A stretch of DNA of 64,000 nt from Lepeophtheirus salmonis (Eukaryota; Arthropoda; Copepoda; Siphonostomatoida; Caligidae), in NCBI RefSeq assembly GCF_016086655.4, contig NC_052132.2, positions 18,106,805 to 18,170,804 of the forward strand, written 5' to 3'. Positions 34,601 to 46,338 of this stretch are shown here, piece after piece; the stretch's first letter is position 1; the number at the start of each line of letters is the position of its first letter. The notes beneath the pieces were generated by a model, which worked only from the letters and a program-made list of their open reading frames with translations, did not search any database and was not told the origin of the DNA. The position numbers and the translations under genes are program-made.

Positions 34601-35824
34601 CCTGAATTTACAGTTACAAAAGTATGTATGCCAATGATTTATTTCTGTCTTGGATTCGAAGAACCCAAAAGCACAATTCGGTACTGATTATTCCAACAAT
34701 GCAGTAGCAATTTTCTTTCATGGACTTGAAAGTTGTGCAAATAATTAAATGGAGCAAATCCCCTGTCTTTAATTCCAATAGTACAATATATGTCATTCTC
34801 CAAAATGCAAATAAAGAGTCATTCTTTAAGAACCTTCAAAAACATCCGAGAGAGAGCTTTTTACCCTTCATGACATGGATCACAAATCGATTCTTAATAC
34901 TGGAAGGTTCTACTACTCTCTATAGAGATCCGTAGGCAGCATCTTGCTCTCACTCCTTGGTATCCATAATTTAATTCAGAAGATTTGAAATCTAATGTTA
35001 CAATCTTATCACTAAATGAATAAAGGAGCTTAGATCTTCCTCAATCACATGAGAAGAGGATTATGTGTTATTTGAAAGGTAGCCATGATGGCCAGAAGTT
35101 CAAATCCTATTTTCAGATACAAACTAGTATGATTAATTTTTTCACTATATTTTAAAGACTCTGGACGAATATATAACGGAATCAAACACACTTTTGTTTG
35201 CTCTCCTGTTCTGAGGATTATAAAAGATTTTAAATTATATTATTTTAATTTGAAGTATATTGTCGATTATTAGCCAAGACGTTGGTGTTTGTACTATTTG
35301 GTATTCTTTCTAATAGGAAGTTGAGGTCTAATGAGGTAAAAGCAATCGGGGTGGCTGTCAGGAATTGTAAAGCTGTTATTGCTCAACAGCTCAAAAACTA
35401 TAGGGTAATTGACAGAAGAAGTCTAAGGATTAACTTGTTCTCGACTCCAGCTAGAACCCTGAGAAGGCCGCCAAATTAATGAAATATTTTCCCTCGATAT
35501 TAATTTTGTATAAAAGTAATCTTAGGCTGATTATTGGGCGATATAAGAAATATAAAAAAGAAAAGCTGGATTGAATTGTCTTTTTTTCCTGTTTCATTTA
35601 TTTGAGTTAAATTTTAAATATGGTATAATGTTAATATTTTTTTAGTAAAAACTTTTCAAAAAAGAAATTACCTATAACTATATCTAAGCTAAATCTCAAA
35701 CAGACAAGTAAAAATACTCAATAAATTATGAACGAGCATCTTTTCTACTATTAGAATATAGTGTGGGGACATAAAACTTATAGAAAAATTAAATTAAGCT
35801 TAAATCCACATTAATTTTGATTAC
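34601..35824. other. Interval with an unassigned 65-codon frame
   Basis: AT-rich. The plus frame 35282-35479 contains EVKAIGVAVRNCKAVIAQQL, which could be a worn helix-turn-helix, but I cannot place it in any family. The rest shows nothing. Confidence 0.35.
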
Positions 35825-36100
35825 AATGTTTCATTACGCAACCAAACGGATACTTAAACAAAAATCAACAGGTTTGATTTTATGCCACGTCTGTATGTGT
35901 AAAAACTTCAAAGGAACAACAAAAAGGCAACACGTTTGCAATCTCCTCCACGGCAGTGTCAGTGTCAAGAAGGCTGCAAGGACCGCTGGCATCTCTGTAT
36001 GGATTGTCTACAACATCAAAAAGTCAATTACTGTCCGTTCAGCCAAGAAAGACCAAAAATTCACTTCTTCAGCAAGAATAAGTAAATGCCCCATTTTTTT
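35825..36100 (+). mobile_element. Family D transposase, N-terminal fragment
   Basis: A plus frame reads QHVCNLLHGSVSVKKAARTA then GISVWIVYNIKKS, the first helix-turn-helix of family D with its YNIKK linker. The leader cattacgcaaccaaacgg matches that at 34422. The element is cut off near 36100, where a SINE begins at 36112. The nominal 110-codon frame runs on into the SINE. Confidence 0.65.
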
Positions 36101-36111
36101 TAAAATGTGGC

Positions 36112-36322
36112 TTCAATTGGTTAAATGGAGTTGCACTGATTCAGTGTAAGTAAACATTATAAGATTACATTTACTCCATCTAACCTACGACTCTTTTGGT
36201 GAAATCTATTTACATAAAGTATATTTCTTTCCGTATGAATTCCCTGTGCACGAACTTACGCACATTGAATTCAAGAGGAAAATTTCTCCTGAGCACATTG
36301 TCTATGAGCTACGATAATTCTA
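36112..36322 (-). repeat. tRNA-derived SINE, copy 2
   Basis: It matches 12519-12731 over its full length: tail phrases aattggtt, gtgtaagtaaacattata and aaagtatatttctttc, then the tRNA-like head. Here the head has gtagctcatagac (A-box-like) and taagttcgtgcac (B-box-like) on the minus strand. It directly abuts a truncated family D transposase. No target duplication is visible. Confidence 0.6.
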
Positions 36323-37794
36323 TTTTTATTCTTTATATATAGCTACTGACATAAGTTGCTCGTGTTGTGTATTTGATACGGACTTAAATTCACTTTAGTC
36401 GGTACCGTATCTCCGTACAATTATTTTTATATTTTATAGTATGATTTTGTATCGATATGGAGGTTGTACTTCGAATACAGAACTGCCAATCTGATAATTT
36501 CATAGTTGAAAAGAATTAGCAAACAATTATTACCTGATTTTGGCCCCTTTTTCCTAATTTCTTTTCGTATGAAAGATTGCGTAATATAATAAAGATAACG
36601 ACGTGTAGAAATGACGTCAACTTCTAATCAATGCAATTTGTATAACCCTCATTTTTATGCAGTTTTTTATTAGATACTTTGATTAAATTTAGCAATAACT
36701 TTTTTATTGGTTTTTATACGTTTTGTATTTTATATCGCTATAAACGATTGATAACTGATAAATGAGCTAAACTATTATTAGATTCAGACAGTAAAATTAT
36801 TAAAGTGTATTTATTTTATGAGTATGCATTATCACGAATATAAGCTAAATGAGTATCCATAGATAATTGAATTTTGAAAATTTCAAAAATATCGATGTAT
36901 TATATTTTACAAAATGGAAGATAATTAAATATATGGGTATTTTTACTTTATTTAAATTTTATGCCCAAAGAAATACAATCAAAGGAAGATAATTTATGCA
37001 AAAAAATGTTTAATTTAACTGCTATTTATATATATGTTAGTTGAAAAAATCAATGGTTGTATATTACATTCTATTCCTTCTTTTTTACGATCTACCTCTT
37101 TGTCAAATATAGTACACAACGATATGCAAAATTACAACCATAAATATCCAATAAGACAGATTGCAACATTATCTTTATATAATCAAAATAAAGCCATAAC
37201 AATATATAAAAAACCCATTTTTTTTAAATAGTGGTTTTATCTCAGTGGAGAAAAGGTCGGGAATCAATTGGAATAACCATTGTTAAGCGACCAACGACTA
37301 CCTTTACATAATAATATGTCCATAAAAAACCATTTATTTTTGTTGCATGGACTTAATGATGGCAAAATATGATAGCCTTGTATGTCAAATGGATACAATT
37401 TAGATTAGATTTAGAACCATATTGATCCAAATAACACAATTGATGCATTTACAATTTCGCTAATGAATGTTCCAAACTGATTGCTCAGCGAAAGACAATT
37501 CTTCGCAATTTCAGTCATTAACCATTGCAAAGAAATATATCAGTGCCGTCCAATCTTGTCCTCAATTTTAAGTTTGCATCTCAATCAAACAAAAACAGCT
37601 TCCCAAATGTTTAGCTTTTTTATCCACCCTCTATATGACTATCAAAAGGTAGGACAAATTTGAAAAAAACAAAACATACCTTTTATGTTTTTCATTTTGC
37701 CAATGGTTGATTCTTATTAAAAGAAAAGTTATTAATTAGTATTTTAAGTATTTGACTAATAAGCGTTCGGGATTTTGAGGAGATCAAGGTTTCA
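36323..37794. other. Interval with no supportable gene
   Basis: AT-rich. Plus frames at 37034 (65 codons) and 37481 (60 codons) have no motif. Nothing else recognised. Confidence 0.45.
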
Positions 37795-38330
37795 GAATTT
37801 TTTTGAGAAAAAAAATCAAAAAAAATTTTTTTTCGAAAAAGAATTAGTATATTTTTTTCACAAAATATTAAATATTAGAAAAAAAATTCAAATATTCACT
37901 GCTTTTCACAAAAAAAAAAAAAAATTTGGAAAAAAATTTCATACATTATAATTAAAAAAAAAAAATCGCATTTTATTTATGCAAACCTTCAAAAGTCTAC
38001 AGTTGTTCACAATAAAACATATTTTTTCAAAAAATTGGAAAAATGAATTTCAAATATTACATTTTTGGAGAAAAATTTATAAGATCTACAGCGATTCACA
38101 AAAAATTTCAAAAATTATTTGTAATTTAGAAAAAATTCAAAAATTTACAACTATTTACAAAATAATTAATTTTTTTGAAAAAAAAATTCCAAATTAAAAA
38201 AAATAAAGTTCAAAAATCTACAGCTATTGACAAAAAAAAATCAAAATTTTTTCAAAAAGGTGGAAATTAAAGTTTTTAGTATGACTTTTTTTGGAAGAAA
38301 AATTTAAAACTAAATATTTACTTGAAAAAA
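37795..38330 (+). repeat. AT-rich array of family N internal repeats
   Basis: At least seven degenerate modules of roughly 50-70 bp, marked by ctacag(tt/cg/ct)att(c/g)acaaaa (38000, 38087, 38142, 38220) and long A runs. This is the largest block of this internal repeat in the window, without a clear GC-rich terminus. The 72-codon frame at 37979 is low complexity. Confidence 0.5.
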
Positions 38331-38479
38331 AGGTCGAAAATCTTTATTTTCTAAAATTTTATTATTTTTATGTATATTACATATATTTAAATAAGAATTA
38401 TTTTTAACTTATTCAATATATTCAGCTTGCTCATGAAAAGCCTCAAAACTGTTCTTAATAGCATATTTTTTTATGTACA
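38331..38479. other. Short AT-rich spacer
   Basis: No motif recognised between the repeat array and the family I relic. Confidence 0.5.
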
Positions 38480-38892
38480 GATGGCGTTCTACATTGGTGA
38501 GTAGGAGATAAGTCGTGTTTCATTAAGAAAACGCAAGGGCCCACACATATTTAATGACGTGCCAGAAGCTCATGGATCTCGGATGGGAAGTTTAAGCATC
38601 TACCCAACAGTCACTACCTGGGTCCAAGTGACTACTACTTTGTACCTGTTTATGGTCAGCGCGCTTGGGTGTACAAATACGACCTCAATAGAGGCCTATG
38701 AAAATTAGTTGCCCTATTTTTTTGCCAATAGGGATAATTTCTACAACGAGAAGAGCATTATGAGATTGGATTATAGTAGGCAACAAGTTATCGAACAGAA
38801 CAGGGCATACTTGGCTTAAATCGGACAATTGTAACACTTCTCATAAAGCATTCAAATTAAGGAAAAAATACGAAATTACTTTTTCCCCAAGC
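38480..38892 (+). mobile_element. Family I mariner, 3' third with TIR
   Basis: The plus strand reads ENARAHTYLMTCQKLMDLGW (second catalytic block; the D before N is replaced, with a stop just upstream). YLGPSDYYF follows (third block, SDYYLF in the family), then DNFYNE and RQQVIEQNRAYLA. The right end is gaaattactttttccccaag followed closely by TA (38893). Frameshifts separate the blocks. It is colinear with the inverted copy at 20897-21330. Confidence 0.8.
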
Positions 38893-38894
38893 TA

Positions 38895-39655
38895 ATAAAT
38901 CAGCTATTGTTCAAATCTATAAATATATTCTGATTGACAATCTTTATATAGATTTGAATAATGGTAGAGGTATATATATCAGTTGTTTAAAAATATATAA
39001 AAAATATGTCAAACTAGTTTTAAATGAGAAAAAAAAAGTTTTTGCATAAAGAAAAATTTTCTTCTAGAAAGTGTTCTACAAACATTCCCATTCACATTTT
39101 TATTAACATCAAAAGTAATTATTTAAAAAATGGAAAAATATGATAATATATTATATTAAGAAATATTATTTCGTTATGTTTTCTTTAATTCCAAATAAAA
39201 TTTGATTTTTTAAGTGTTGCAATCATCTTCGCCTACAGGAGCTACGGGGGCGTTTTCAATTTCATTTTTGAAGGAAAATAACACTACTGACTGGTATATT
39301 CATTAAATACTAAGTGAATTTGCAAAATATTGCCCATCTGAGAACCTATGAGAAGATTTGTTGATCCTTAAGGCGATGAAATGAGTATACGAAGATGATA
39401 TTGTATGTGAATGATGAAATGACAGAAAATGCCTCTAAAATATTATTAAATGAATTATGTAGCATCTCTTATTTCAGCTTAGTTACATGTCAAGGTAGAA
39501 AGAATCTTCAAATCAGTGAGTAAACATATTATAATCAAAAAATTATTGATTTTTAGTACAGAAATTTGTAAAAAGGAAATAAATATAACCAAATATTTAA
39601 AGATATATAATAGAATTTTAAACTAGATGTAGTAAAAAAAATCATTCATTTTCCA
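38895..39655. other. Interval with no supportable gene
   Basis: AT-rich; nothing recognised. Confidence 0.5.
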
Positions 39656-40080
39656 ACAGATGGCTTTAATAATGTGTATCTTGCCTTGAATAAATGCAAT
39701 CAGTTAACGCTAAATGGTGTTAGAAAGATAAGATTGCTTATTAAAAAAAAACAGTTTTTGACTTTTTTTGGACACCAACAAAAAGATAATACGCCATATT
39801 TTACGTGTTACTCTTCGATAAAGGAGAAAAGGAAAACCATGCAGCTGAAAATGTCAATAAGATTTAAAGTTCTGATATTGTAACGGCCAATCGAGATGTA
39901 CTTGTACTCGAGTATTATGTTCTGGTAAATTTGATGTCAACTATCCACCAAGCCCTGGAAGGGCAATTGTTGAAAATGTTTATAAAGTAATGGAAAGTCA
40001 ATCAAACGTCATCAAAAGTACGTTTGTAAATCCCTTTGATGTAATGCCGTCTTTTTTCAAACATATGCTTGGATAGCGAT
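39656..40080 (+). mobile_element. Family P mariner, N-terminal fragment
   Basis: It starts with the leader phrase ccaacagatggctttaataa (inverted match at 26757-26784). In shifting frames it then reads TPYFTCYSSIKEKENHAAEN then VNKI, SDIVTANRDVLVLEYY, and SGKFDVNYPPSPGRAIVENV then YKVMES. These correspond in order to the mariner first helix-turn-helix, the WFxRFRSGNFDV linker with GRP, and VENVDKIME. Homology is lost after about 40080. The 69-codon frame at 39674 covers only the first part. Confidence 0.65.
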
Positions 40081-40789
40081 CCATTATATTCAAGCAACAG
40101 TCTAGTTTCTATATACAATGATTGATTCTATTACAAATTTGAGTTGCAATAGCTTTGTTTGATCCGTACTATATAAATTTCTCCTTATTATAACTATCGG
40201 GGTCGAAGTTTTATAATAATTAGTGGGCTTAGTATTAGTAATAACATTGGCTTATTCATTGTTTCTGTATCAGTAATCAGTAAAAATATAAAATTGATCT
40301 GAATCAACTTTTATTAATGCCCGAAGATTGGGTAAAATGCACATAAAATTCTACACATATATCCGTCTAATTTAGTTTCAGATCTGGATCCAAAAATTGG
40401 GATCCCCAATAGTTATTCCATTGTTTACTCTAAATATAAGAACCAACCAGGATATGAATAAAAAGTGAATCAATCCTATCTATACTCTAGACTAGGAACC
40501 ATATGGACTCGAACTAACTCGAATTCATCTCTATTTGAATTTATTTCCGTAATATATATATGTACTCAATATATCACCATACTTGTGAACGGAAAGCAAA
40601 ATTGAACAACGTTTCATGGAAATTTTTAATGCTGAATGTAAAAAATGAGATTTTAATGTCTCGCTCCAATAGTAATTCCAAAAAATTCAAGAAATTAGTG
40701 TTTATATTTTTTTACTTCTTAAGATATGATTTAAAGGACTGATGAAGCAAAGGCAAAGGCTTAGGAGACCTATTTTTTGACAATAATAC
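40081..40789. other. Interval with no supportable gene
   Basis: AT-rich; the 60-codon plus frame at 40560 has no motif. Confidence 0.5.
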
Positions 40790-41230
40790 AGAAAGGGGCT
40801 GGGGGGGGTATATCCAATACTCGAGAAGATTCATATCGGTCGAGGAGAGAAGCCACAAATCTTGTTTTCAGAAATCGAAAAATTTATCTCCGATCCAATG
40901 CTGCATGGTACTGATCTAGTGCCTCGAGGCAGAGTCCTGCTAGAACACATAGTTTGCCTTTGGTGCATAAACTTTGGCCCAGGGTAAGGTCATCTCTTCG
41001 AGGACGTCCTGGTACTCCTTGGAAACAATTTTCAGGCCTTTCAGGAACCAATACGGGATCATACTCTTCCCGTTTGATGCCATAATATCCAGCACCATTA
41101 CAGGGTCTGCGAACTTAGTCTGGTTGATTGGCTGAACCTTATCGACCGGGAGGCGAGGTAGCAGTCGTTCCTGAAGTTTATCGGCTATTCTACGGGAAGA
41201 TTGCTATACTTTTGCCTTTTTGCCTCCATA
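40790..41230 (-). mobile_element. Family L mariner-like transposase, central segment
   Basis: The minus strand reads VDKVQPINQTKFADPVMVLD, IMASNGKSMIPYWFLKGLKI and KEYQDVLEEMTLPWAKVYAP. The second catalytic block QDSASRH follows, with a stop in place of the preceding Q. TMQHWIGDKF comes next and then SSTDMNLLEYWIY, where the third catalytic aspartate is glutamate. The first catalytic block and both termini are missing. The frame is nearly continuous across 300 bp, so this copy is younger than most here. Confidence 0.75.
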
Positions 41231-41904
41231 TCCCCTATGATATAACCTAGCCCATTTGAATGCTAATAATCATCAGATTATTCTGTTAAAAATATTGGTC
41301 GTTTTTATCGAATGAGGCGTCTGTGAAACTATCAAAGTGGATTTGTATATATATGAAACTCAATATATCACTATGGAAGTTTGAACATAGCAAAATATAT
41401 TCAGCTACAACAATAGACAAGAAACAATGCCTGTTTAAAAACCAACATAAATTTGTTTGAGATATGGTACCTTTCGTGTAAATCATGAAAGAGGGAAAAG
41501 TAGACGATTAAGAAGTATCTTTTGATTTAGTACACATCTGTTGCAAATACAATTTATTAAAGGGAATAATGAAGCTCCTTTAATGGGTAAATAGAATGTT
41601 AATCAAAGTTATTTATCTTACACATTTACGTAATCTGTATACAATATATATAGACTATACATTTCAATGTAAAATCTATTAGCAAATTGGAAAAAGCAGG
41701 GTTTTAAATGCAGAGGGTTCCTTCTCGTTTCAATGCAGTTTTCCCATCTTTCTTATGTTTCTAGATGATTCAATCATGGCGAAGCTTTACAAACTCTATG
41801 TCCTTCCAAGCATAATATAAAAATCCGTTCATAAACTATTGGATTAAGTCCCTTGAAAAGGTACATATTAGTTATGAGAATGTGATGTACTTCCTTCAGA
41901 GTTC
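41231..41904. other. Interval with no supportable gene
   Basis: Moderately AT-rich. Some of 41700-41900 may belong to the family B element that follows, but no motif is readable. Confidence 0.4.
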
Positions 41905-42250
41905 TTGACCTCCTAACTTGACGGAATTTAAATCCTTAGACTTTTTGTCTGGGCCAAGGTTGAACGGATTTCCAAGGAAGATCCCCACAGCACCACAAGA
42001 TCTCTGAAAGTTAGGATAAGGAGGGTATTCAGGACTTTACTGAGTGGAGGACCATCAAGAAGGCAGTTGTACGTCTTTGGAGACGTTGTGAACGTGTGAT
42101 CAAAGTAAACGGCGAATTTATTGTTTGAATGTCCAATTTATGTTGATATGAGTGAAAATTTATATACAATAGTTGAGAAATTTAGTTACAGTAGCTTTGT
42201 ACTATTTTTCTCGCCTTTCAAAAGTTTAGATCAACCAGCCTTTATATTGA
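41905..42250 (+). mobile_element. Family B transposase, C-terminal end and 3' region
   Basis: The plus strand reads NLTEFKSLDFFVWAKVERIS (third catalytic aspartate present, from SPDLNPLDFFVW). KEDPHSTTRSLKVRIRRVFR follows, and after a frameshift LWRRCERVIKVNGEFIV before a stop at about 42128. The 3' non-coding sequence to 42250 matches 33010-33130. Upstream coding sequence and TIRs were not found. Confidence 0.75.
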
Positions 42251-42274
42251 TTATTTTTGATTAAATATGTCCTC

Positions 42275-42415
42275 ATGCTCAAACAATATCAACCTCGACA
42301 TCCCTGTGAAAAGATGGGCAGCTCTTGGCGATAAAGGAAGTCTCCATGGCGTACTATTTTGGCATAATGGTAGTTTGGAGCAAATCCAAATTTAGATATT
42401 TGCTCCAATATTTCA
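42275..42415 (-). mobile_element. Family D transposase remnant, C-terminal end
   Basis: The minus strand reads NLDLLQTTIMPK then YAMETSFIAKSCPSFHRDVE then VDIV. It parallels NLD, RAAFMAAWYSMFTAF and VRRHIEAVIAS of the copy at 28870-29155. No catalytic block remains. It lies head to tail with a family B relic on the other strand. Confidence 0.6.
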
Positions 42416-43689
42416 CATGATGCAATCCAAAAAAGAACAGAATGGGACAAATTAATTATTCTTCAAATTTTTTAGTCGACTATTGCAAAATACAAAGTTT
42501 GATATCATCCCATGTCTTTGATCCTGTTTTCTTTCATTTCTAATCATAAAACTCTATTTTTTTTGCCATCCCTAATAATTAGATAAAGTAATTTTCTTAA
42601 ATCAGTGTTTACAATCTTTAGTACACGTAACATTGATGGTAAGGGTTTTGGATATTGCACTTCTTGTGAAAAAGTAAAGTCCACTTTGATTTTTAAACTT
42701 CAACATGAATTAATTGATTAATTATCGATATATTATTTTAATAAAAATATTTTAATACTATGATGGCTTCCAGGAGGCGGACGAAGGCGTGGCACTTGGC
42801 ACAAAAAACACATTTATATAAGTTTTATTAGTCCTAGATTACATTTAGGGATTGTTTTAAGGATAAAAAAAGGACTCTGAACGATAATAGTCCCGAATAC
42901 ATATAATATTTCAGAACTCCAATGATTGACAAAAAAAAACAAAAAAACAGGGATAGTTGTGGATTTTGGGTTCAAAGATAAATTCAATTATGGTTTTCAA
43001 TTCATTTTTACAAGATTCCCGCCCCCTCCCTTAATTATTCCCCGTGTTCTTTATTTTTCTGTAAGTTTATAAAAAGTAGATTTACATATGTATTATGTGA
43101 TAACGCATGTTTATGTTCCTTCCAAGGGAACAATATGACAGATTTAGGAGGTGTATTAATTAATTATCCTTCTCTCTTCCATTCCAGTTATGCACATTGC
43201 AAGCACTTGCCGATCAGTTAATAGTCTAAAATGTCCTGCTTACGATGAACAATGTAAGAGTTAATCCAAAGAAGATTAGTCTATTTAATGATACGAACTA
43301 ATTCAGCCTTTCAGGTAGTACATAGATATTTACAACATGCGTATAGATTATGACTACATACATAGATATATCCTCTTAGAGAAAAACTAATCCTGTCTTT
43401 ATGAGAAACTGCATTTACAATGTATATTACATAGGCTCGTTTTTTCATTGTTTTTTTTTAAGGATTTAACATTTCAATGAATAATTAATCCTATTTCTTT
43501 ACATGGTAAAGAAACTCTATAACGTCGCACAGCGTGCTTCATAATACTGTAAGAGTCGGAACCCAAAACTAGTAGCAGCATGAATAAATGTAATTTATAT
43601 GGAATCAAGAACGGAAAACTCAAAATCAAAATTGTGATACGTTTCAATAGCATATTTAGGTATATTTGTTAGGGAATATGTCATCTTCT
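42416..43689. other. Interval with a TIR-like repeat and no supportable gene
   Basis: 42665-42720 is an inverted copy of the gttgaagtttaaa-atcaaagtg repeat. A C-rich patch (43018-43045) may be a family N edge. Nothing else recognised. Confidence 0.4.
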
Positions 43690-44090
43690 TACTGGAATAA
43701 CTGCTACAACACATTAGCAGCTCTTAAAGATGAAGACCTTGTCAATTGCGTAGGACGCTGTCATGATGTGAATCCAAATTTGAATCAGAGATGTAGCAGA
43801 CATTCTTTCTCTAAGACACTCAAACAAAGTCCATGGGATGGACTGCAGGTAATTACATTTAGTCTGGCCAAAAGTCAGCCATATTGTTGCTAAGAGGTGT
43901 TGTTTCTTCTTGGCCAGACTAAATGTGATTACCTGCAAGGCGTCTGAATGAATAGGCCAACGTTCTCTGCAGCCTTCTTCGCACCGAACAGAGGAGATTT
44001 CTCACGCGTTGCCTTTTTTTTTTGTGATTTCCCCCATATTTTTCCACTTAGAGACATCTTATAAAAACAACTTAATTTTCTTTTCAGCTG
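43690..44090 (-). mobile_element. Family D transposase: N-terminus joined to C-terminal third, core deleted
   Basis: The minus strand opens with MSLSGKIWGKSQKKKATREK (start near 44059), then GAKKAAENVGLFIQT, the family helix-turn-helix. After about 43936 it enters an inverted repeat. It then reads ATIWLTFGQTKCNYLQS (FWP-type segment before the third catalytic block), RERMSATSLIQIWIH and further C-terminal remains to 43690. Both earlier catalytic blocks are absent. The deletion junction coincides with the hairpin at 43844-43937. Confidence 0.7.
43844..43937. repeat. 28-bp inverted repeat (hairpin) at a transposon deletion junction
   Basis: The left arm 43844-43871 (tgcaggtaattacatttagt then ctggccaa) and the right arm 43910-43937 are reverse complements with one mismatch, separated by 38 bp. 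The left arm is the original family D coding sequence; the right arm is an inverted extra copy at the junction with the N-terminal part. It makes the same MQVITFSLAK peptide appear on both strands. Confidence 0.85.
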
Positions 44091-44119
44091 TCGTTTGTCT
44101 GCATTTAAAAAAAATTAAC

Positions 44120-44877
44120 AGTTGTCAGAATTGAAGCAAACAGGCAAAGGTTGTCTGATTTGCTTGGCTCCCAAAGTGAGTGTTGAGGATGATGGATGGT
44201 CGTAGGATGCTCCGGCATTCTCGATTGGAAGATTAAAATCATGTAGGCTTCAGATCATATCCTTGAGAGGTACCCTGGCATAATTAAACGCCGGAAAATC
44301 AGGATAATATATGACGTGGACACTGCAATCATCGGAAAGTCTGGCCGAGTCTCTCAATATCAGTGATTGGATTGTGTGCAAGTATGTGAAGGATTTGGGA
44401 AGACATCCTATGTACGACAACATCAGCAACTGTATTCCACAGTAAACAAGGACAACTGGATCAAAAGAGGTCCAAAATAATGGACTTGGTCAAGCTTAAT
44501 GGTCGGTTTGGCCACTCTTCTCCCCGGACTTCTTCCTTCTACAATGCCATTTGTGGTCTAGTGGAGAAGAGAGGTTGTGCTACACCTCAAAGAAAAAGCT
44601 GCAATGGGCCCCATGTCCGAGCCTTCATCAAGAAATACTGCAACGCCTTTAGGGCCAGTTTAGAGGTAAGGGTTGCAGCCAAAGGTAATCATTTAGACAA
44701 AAAAATATATATTAATAAAAAGTATGAGATAGAACCTCCATCTTATACTGCTTTTCATTTTTGCAAAAGTATATCCTTTTTGTTCGTTATCCAAAAGTTC
44801 ACAATTTTACTTTGCACACCGTACACATAATATTTTCATTCTTTAATGTTAAAGTGTTTTCCTTCTAGACCACCCTG
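44120..44877 (+). mobile_element. Family J mariner-like element: N- and C-termini, core deleted
   Basis: In shifting plus frames: ELKQTGKG, then GRTLAESL-like ESLAESLNISDWIVCKYVKD (second helix-turn-helix), and KDNWIKRG. It passes directly to a degraded FSPDFFLLQ block and then a 116-codon frame ending GPHVRAFIKKYCNAFRASLE then VRVAAKGNHLD, the C-terminal helix. The first and second catalytic blocks are missing. The right edge is caccctg plus TA (44878-44879). The left TIR was not identified. Confidence 0.65.
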
Positions 44878-44879
44878 TA

Positions 44880-45339
44880 ATACTCATTTACTCTTAAATA
44901 TTTACTGAAGTAGATTAAAAGAATATCTATCCTTTATTTGATGAATAAAAATAAGAGTAACATAACTAAACATCAGAAGAAAAAGGTTCTTGCTTTTAAT
45001 GCACATTAAATATACATGCAGATGTAACATCATGCATGCAATTTAAAGGAATTAATTGAGATTCTTACTCAATTATTTTTTGATTGACAAAGGGAGAGTC
45101 CCACAGTTGGAAGTGCTTTTCCCCACTTACAAACAAGATTTTTTTTTCTTTTTCTTTTGAAAAGAAGGATTTGTACACGACATTTCTCGCTATTGTACCG
45201 GGTGCGGTTGAAAAATGTTTTCACTTCTTTTTTCCTTCATAAATAAAAGTGGTAAAATTGTTCCGGTCCAATACTAAAAATAAACAAAAAAGATATTTTT
45301 AACTACCTTAGAAGGCGAGAAAATACCATCTGAACTTGA
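44880..45339. other. Interval with no supportable gene
   Basis: AT-rich spacer; nothing recognised. Confidence 0.5.
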
Positions 45340-45690
45340 CTAACTAACTTTGTTCCAAGCACTGTTGGACGCTGGAAAAAAACCAACAAAAATTACAAAG
45401 CAGTTGAGGATCTCCAACATGAACGTAGTGTTCCAGTAGGATGATGAGTCTGCAGACACGTCCAAAAAGGCCCAGAAGTGGTTGTAGAACAACTTACCTT
45501 TCTGCCTCCCGAAAAAGGGGCCCCCTAGTCACTAGATGCGAACCCATTGGACTTCACTTTTTGGGTACATGTTGAGTCCAAGGACTGCACAGTCTGTCAA
45601 CAACCTCAAGGACACCGTCAACCCGCACTGGGATATCGATGATTAGTGTAGCCAAGACATCATATAAGTTATTTTTATTTTATTGACATA
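45340..45690 (+). mobile_element. Family K mariner-like transposase: helix-turn-helix fused to second and third catalytic blocks
   Basis: The plus strand reads ALLDAGKKPTKITKQLRISN then MNVVFQ (first helix-turn-helix). After a stop it gives DDESADTSKKAQKWL (second catalytic block, QQDDAxADT-like) and NLPFCLPKKG. LDANPLDFTFWVHVESKDCT follows, with the third catalytic aspartate kept, and then a shifted VNNLKDTVNPHWDIDD. The segment from the second helix-turn-helix to the first catalytic block is deleted. TIRs were not found; the phrase acataccctatta near 45688 may be a worn end. Confidence 0.7.
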
Positions 45691-46338
45691 CCCTATTACA
45701 ACTGGTTGCTGAAATAAATCCTTATAAAGTTCTAGATTGAAAGTCTACATATTTTTTCGCCGTACACAATACCTTGTAACCTCTCCATCAAAAAGTAGAA
45801 AAAGGTCAAAAACCAATGTTTGTTTTTACATTACTTATTCACAACACTGCCTTACGTCACCTACACAAAAATGTACATTTTATATTGTCGTCAATCTTTC
45901 TATTTCTTGTTCCCTCGTCAGTATTCTGTATGTTGATTGGTTGAAAGTGAGTTATCCCTTCTTAACAATTACCAAGAATTGTTGAATTCATATTTGGGAA
46001 GAATTGTGTAATTATTATGAACTAATTTTGGGCCTTTTTTATATTGTAAATAAATTTAAACTCATTTATAATTATCTGAATTATTATTTTTGTAAACAAT
46101 TTACCCATAAAATATGGAAAAATTAAAGGTGGGATTCGTATCAATGCGCAAACCATATGGTAACCCTCAATTAAAGCCCTTGTTCTTACGCTCAAATTTT
46201 TTTACTTCACCTGTTTTTTTTAACTATATTTCAATTCATATATATTTATTAGATAATGCATTTTTAAATCAATACCAAGGATGGGTGATCATTCTTCTTA
46301 TAAAGGAAGATGTTAATAACCCACTACTTATTAAATAA
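45691..46338. other. Interval with no supportable gene
   Basis: AT-rich; the frames at 45737 (82 codons) and 46114 (74 codons) have no family motif. Confidence 0.45.

Noticed and set aside
35282..35479. 65-codon frame as a helix-turn-helix protein
   Set aside because: The resemblance is limited to a few residues and no second motif or TIR supports it.
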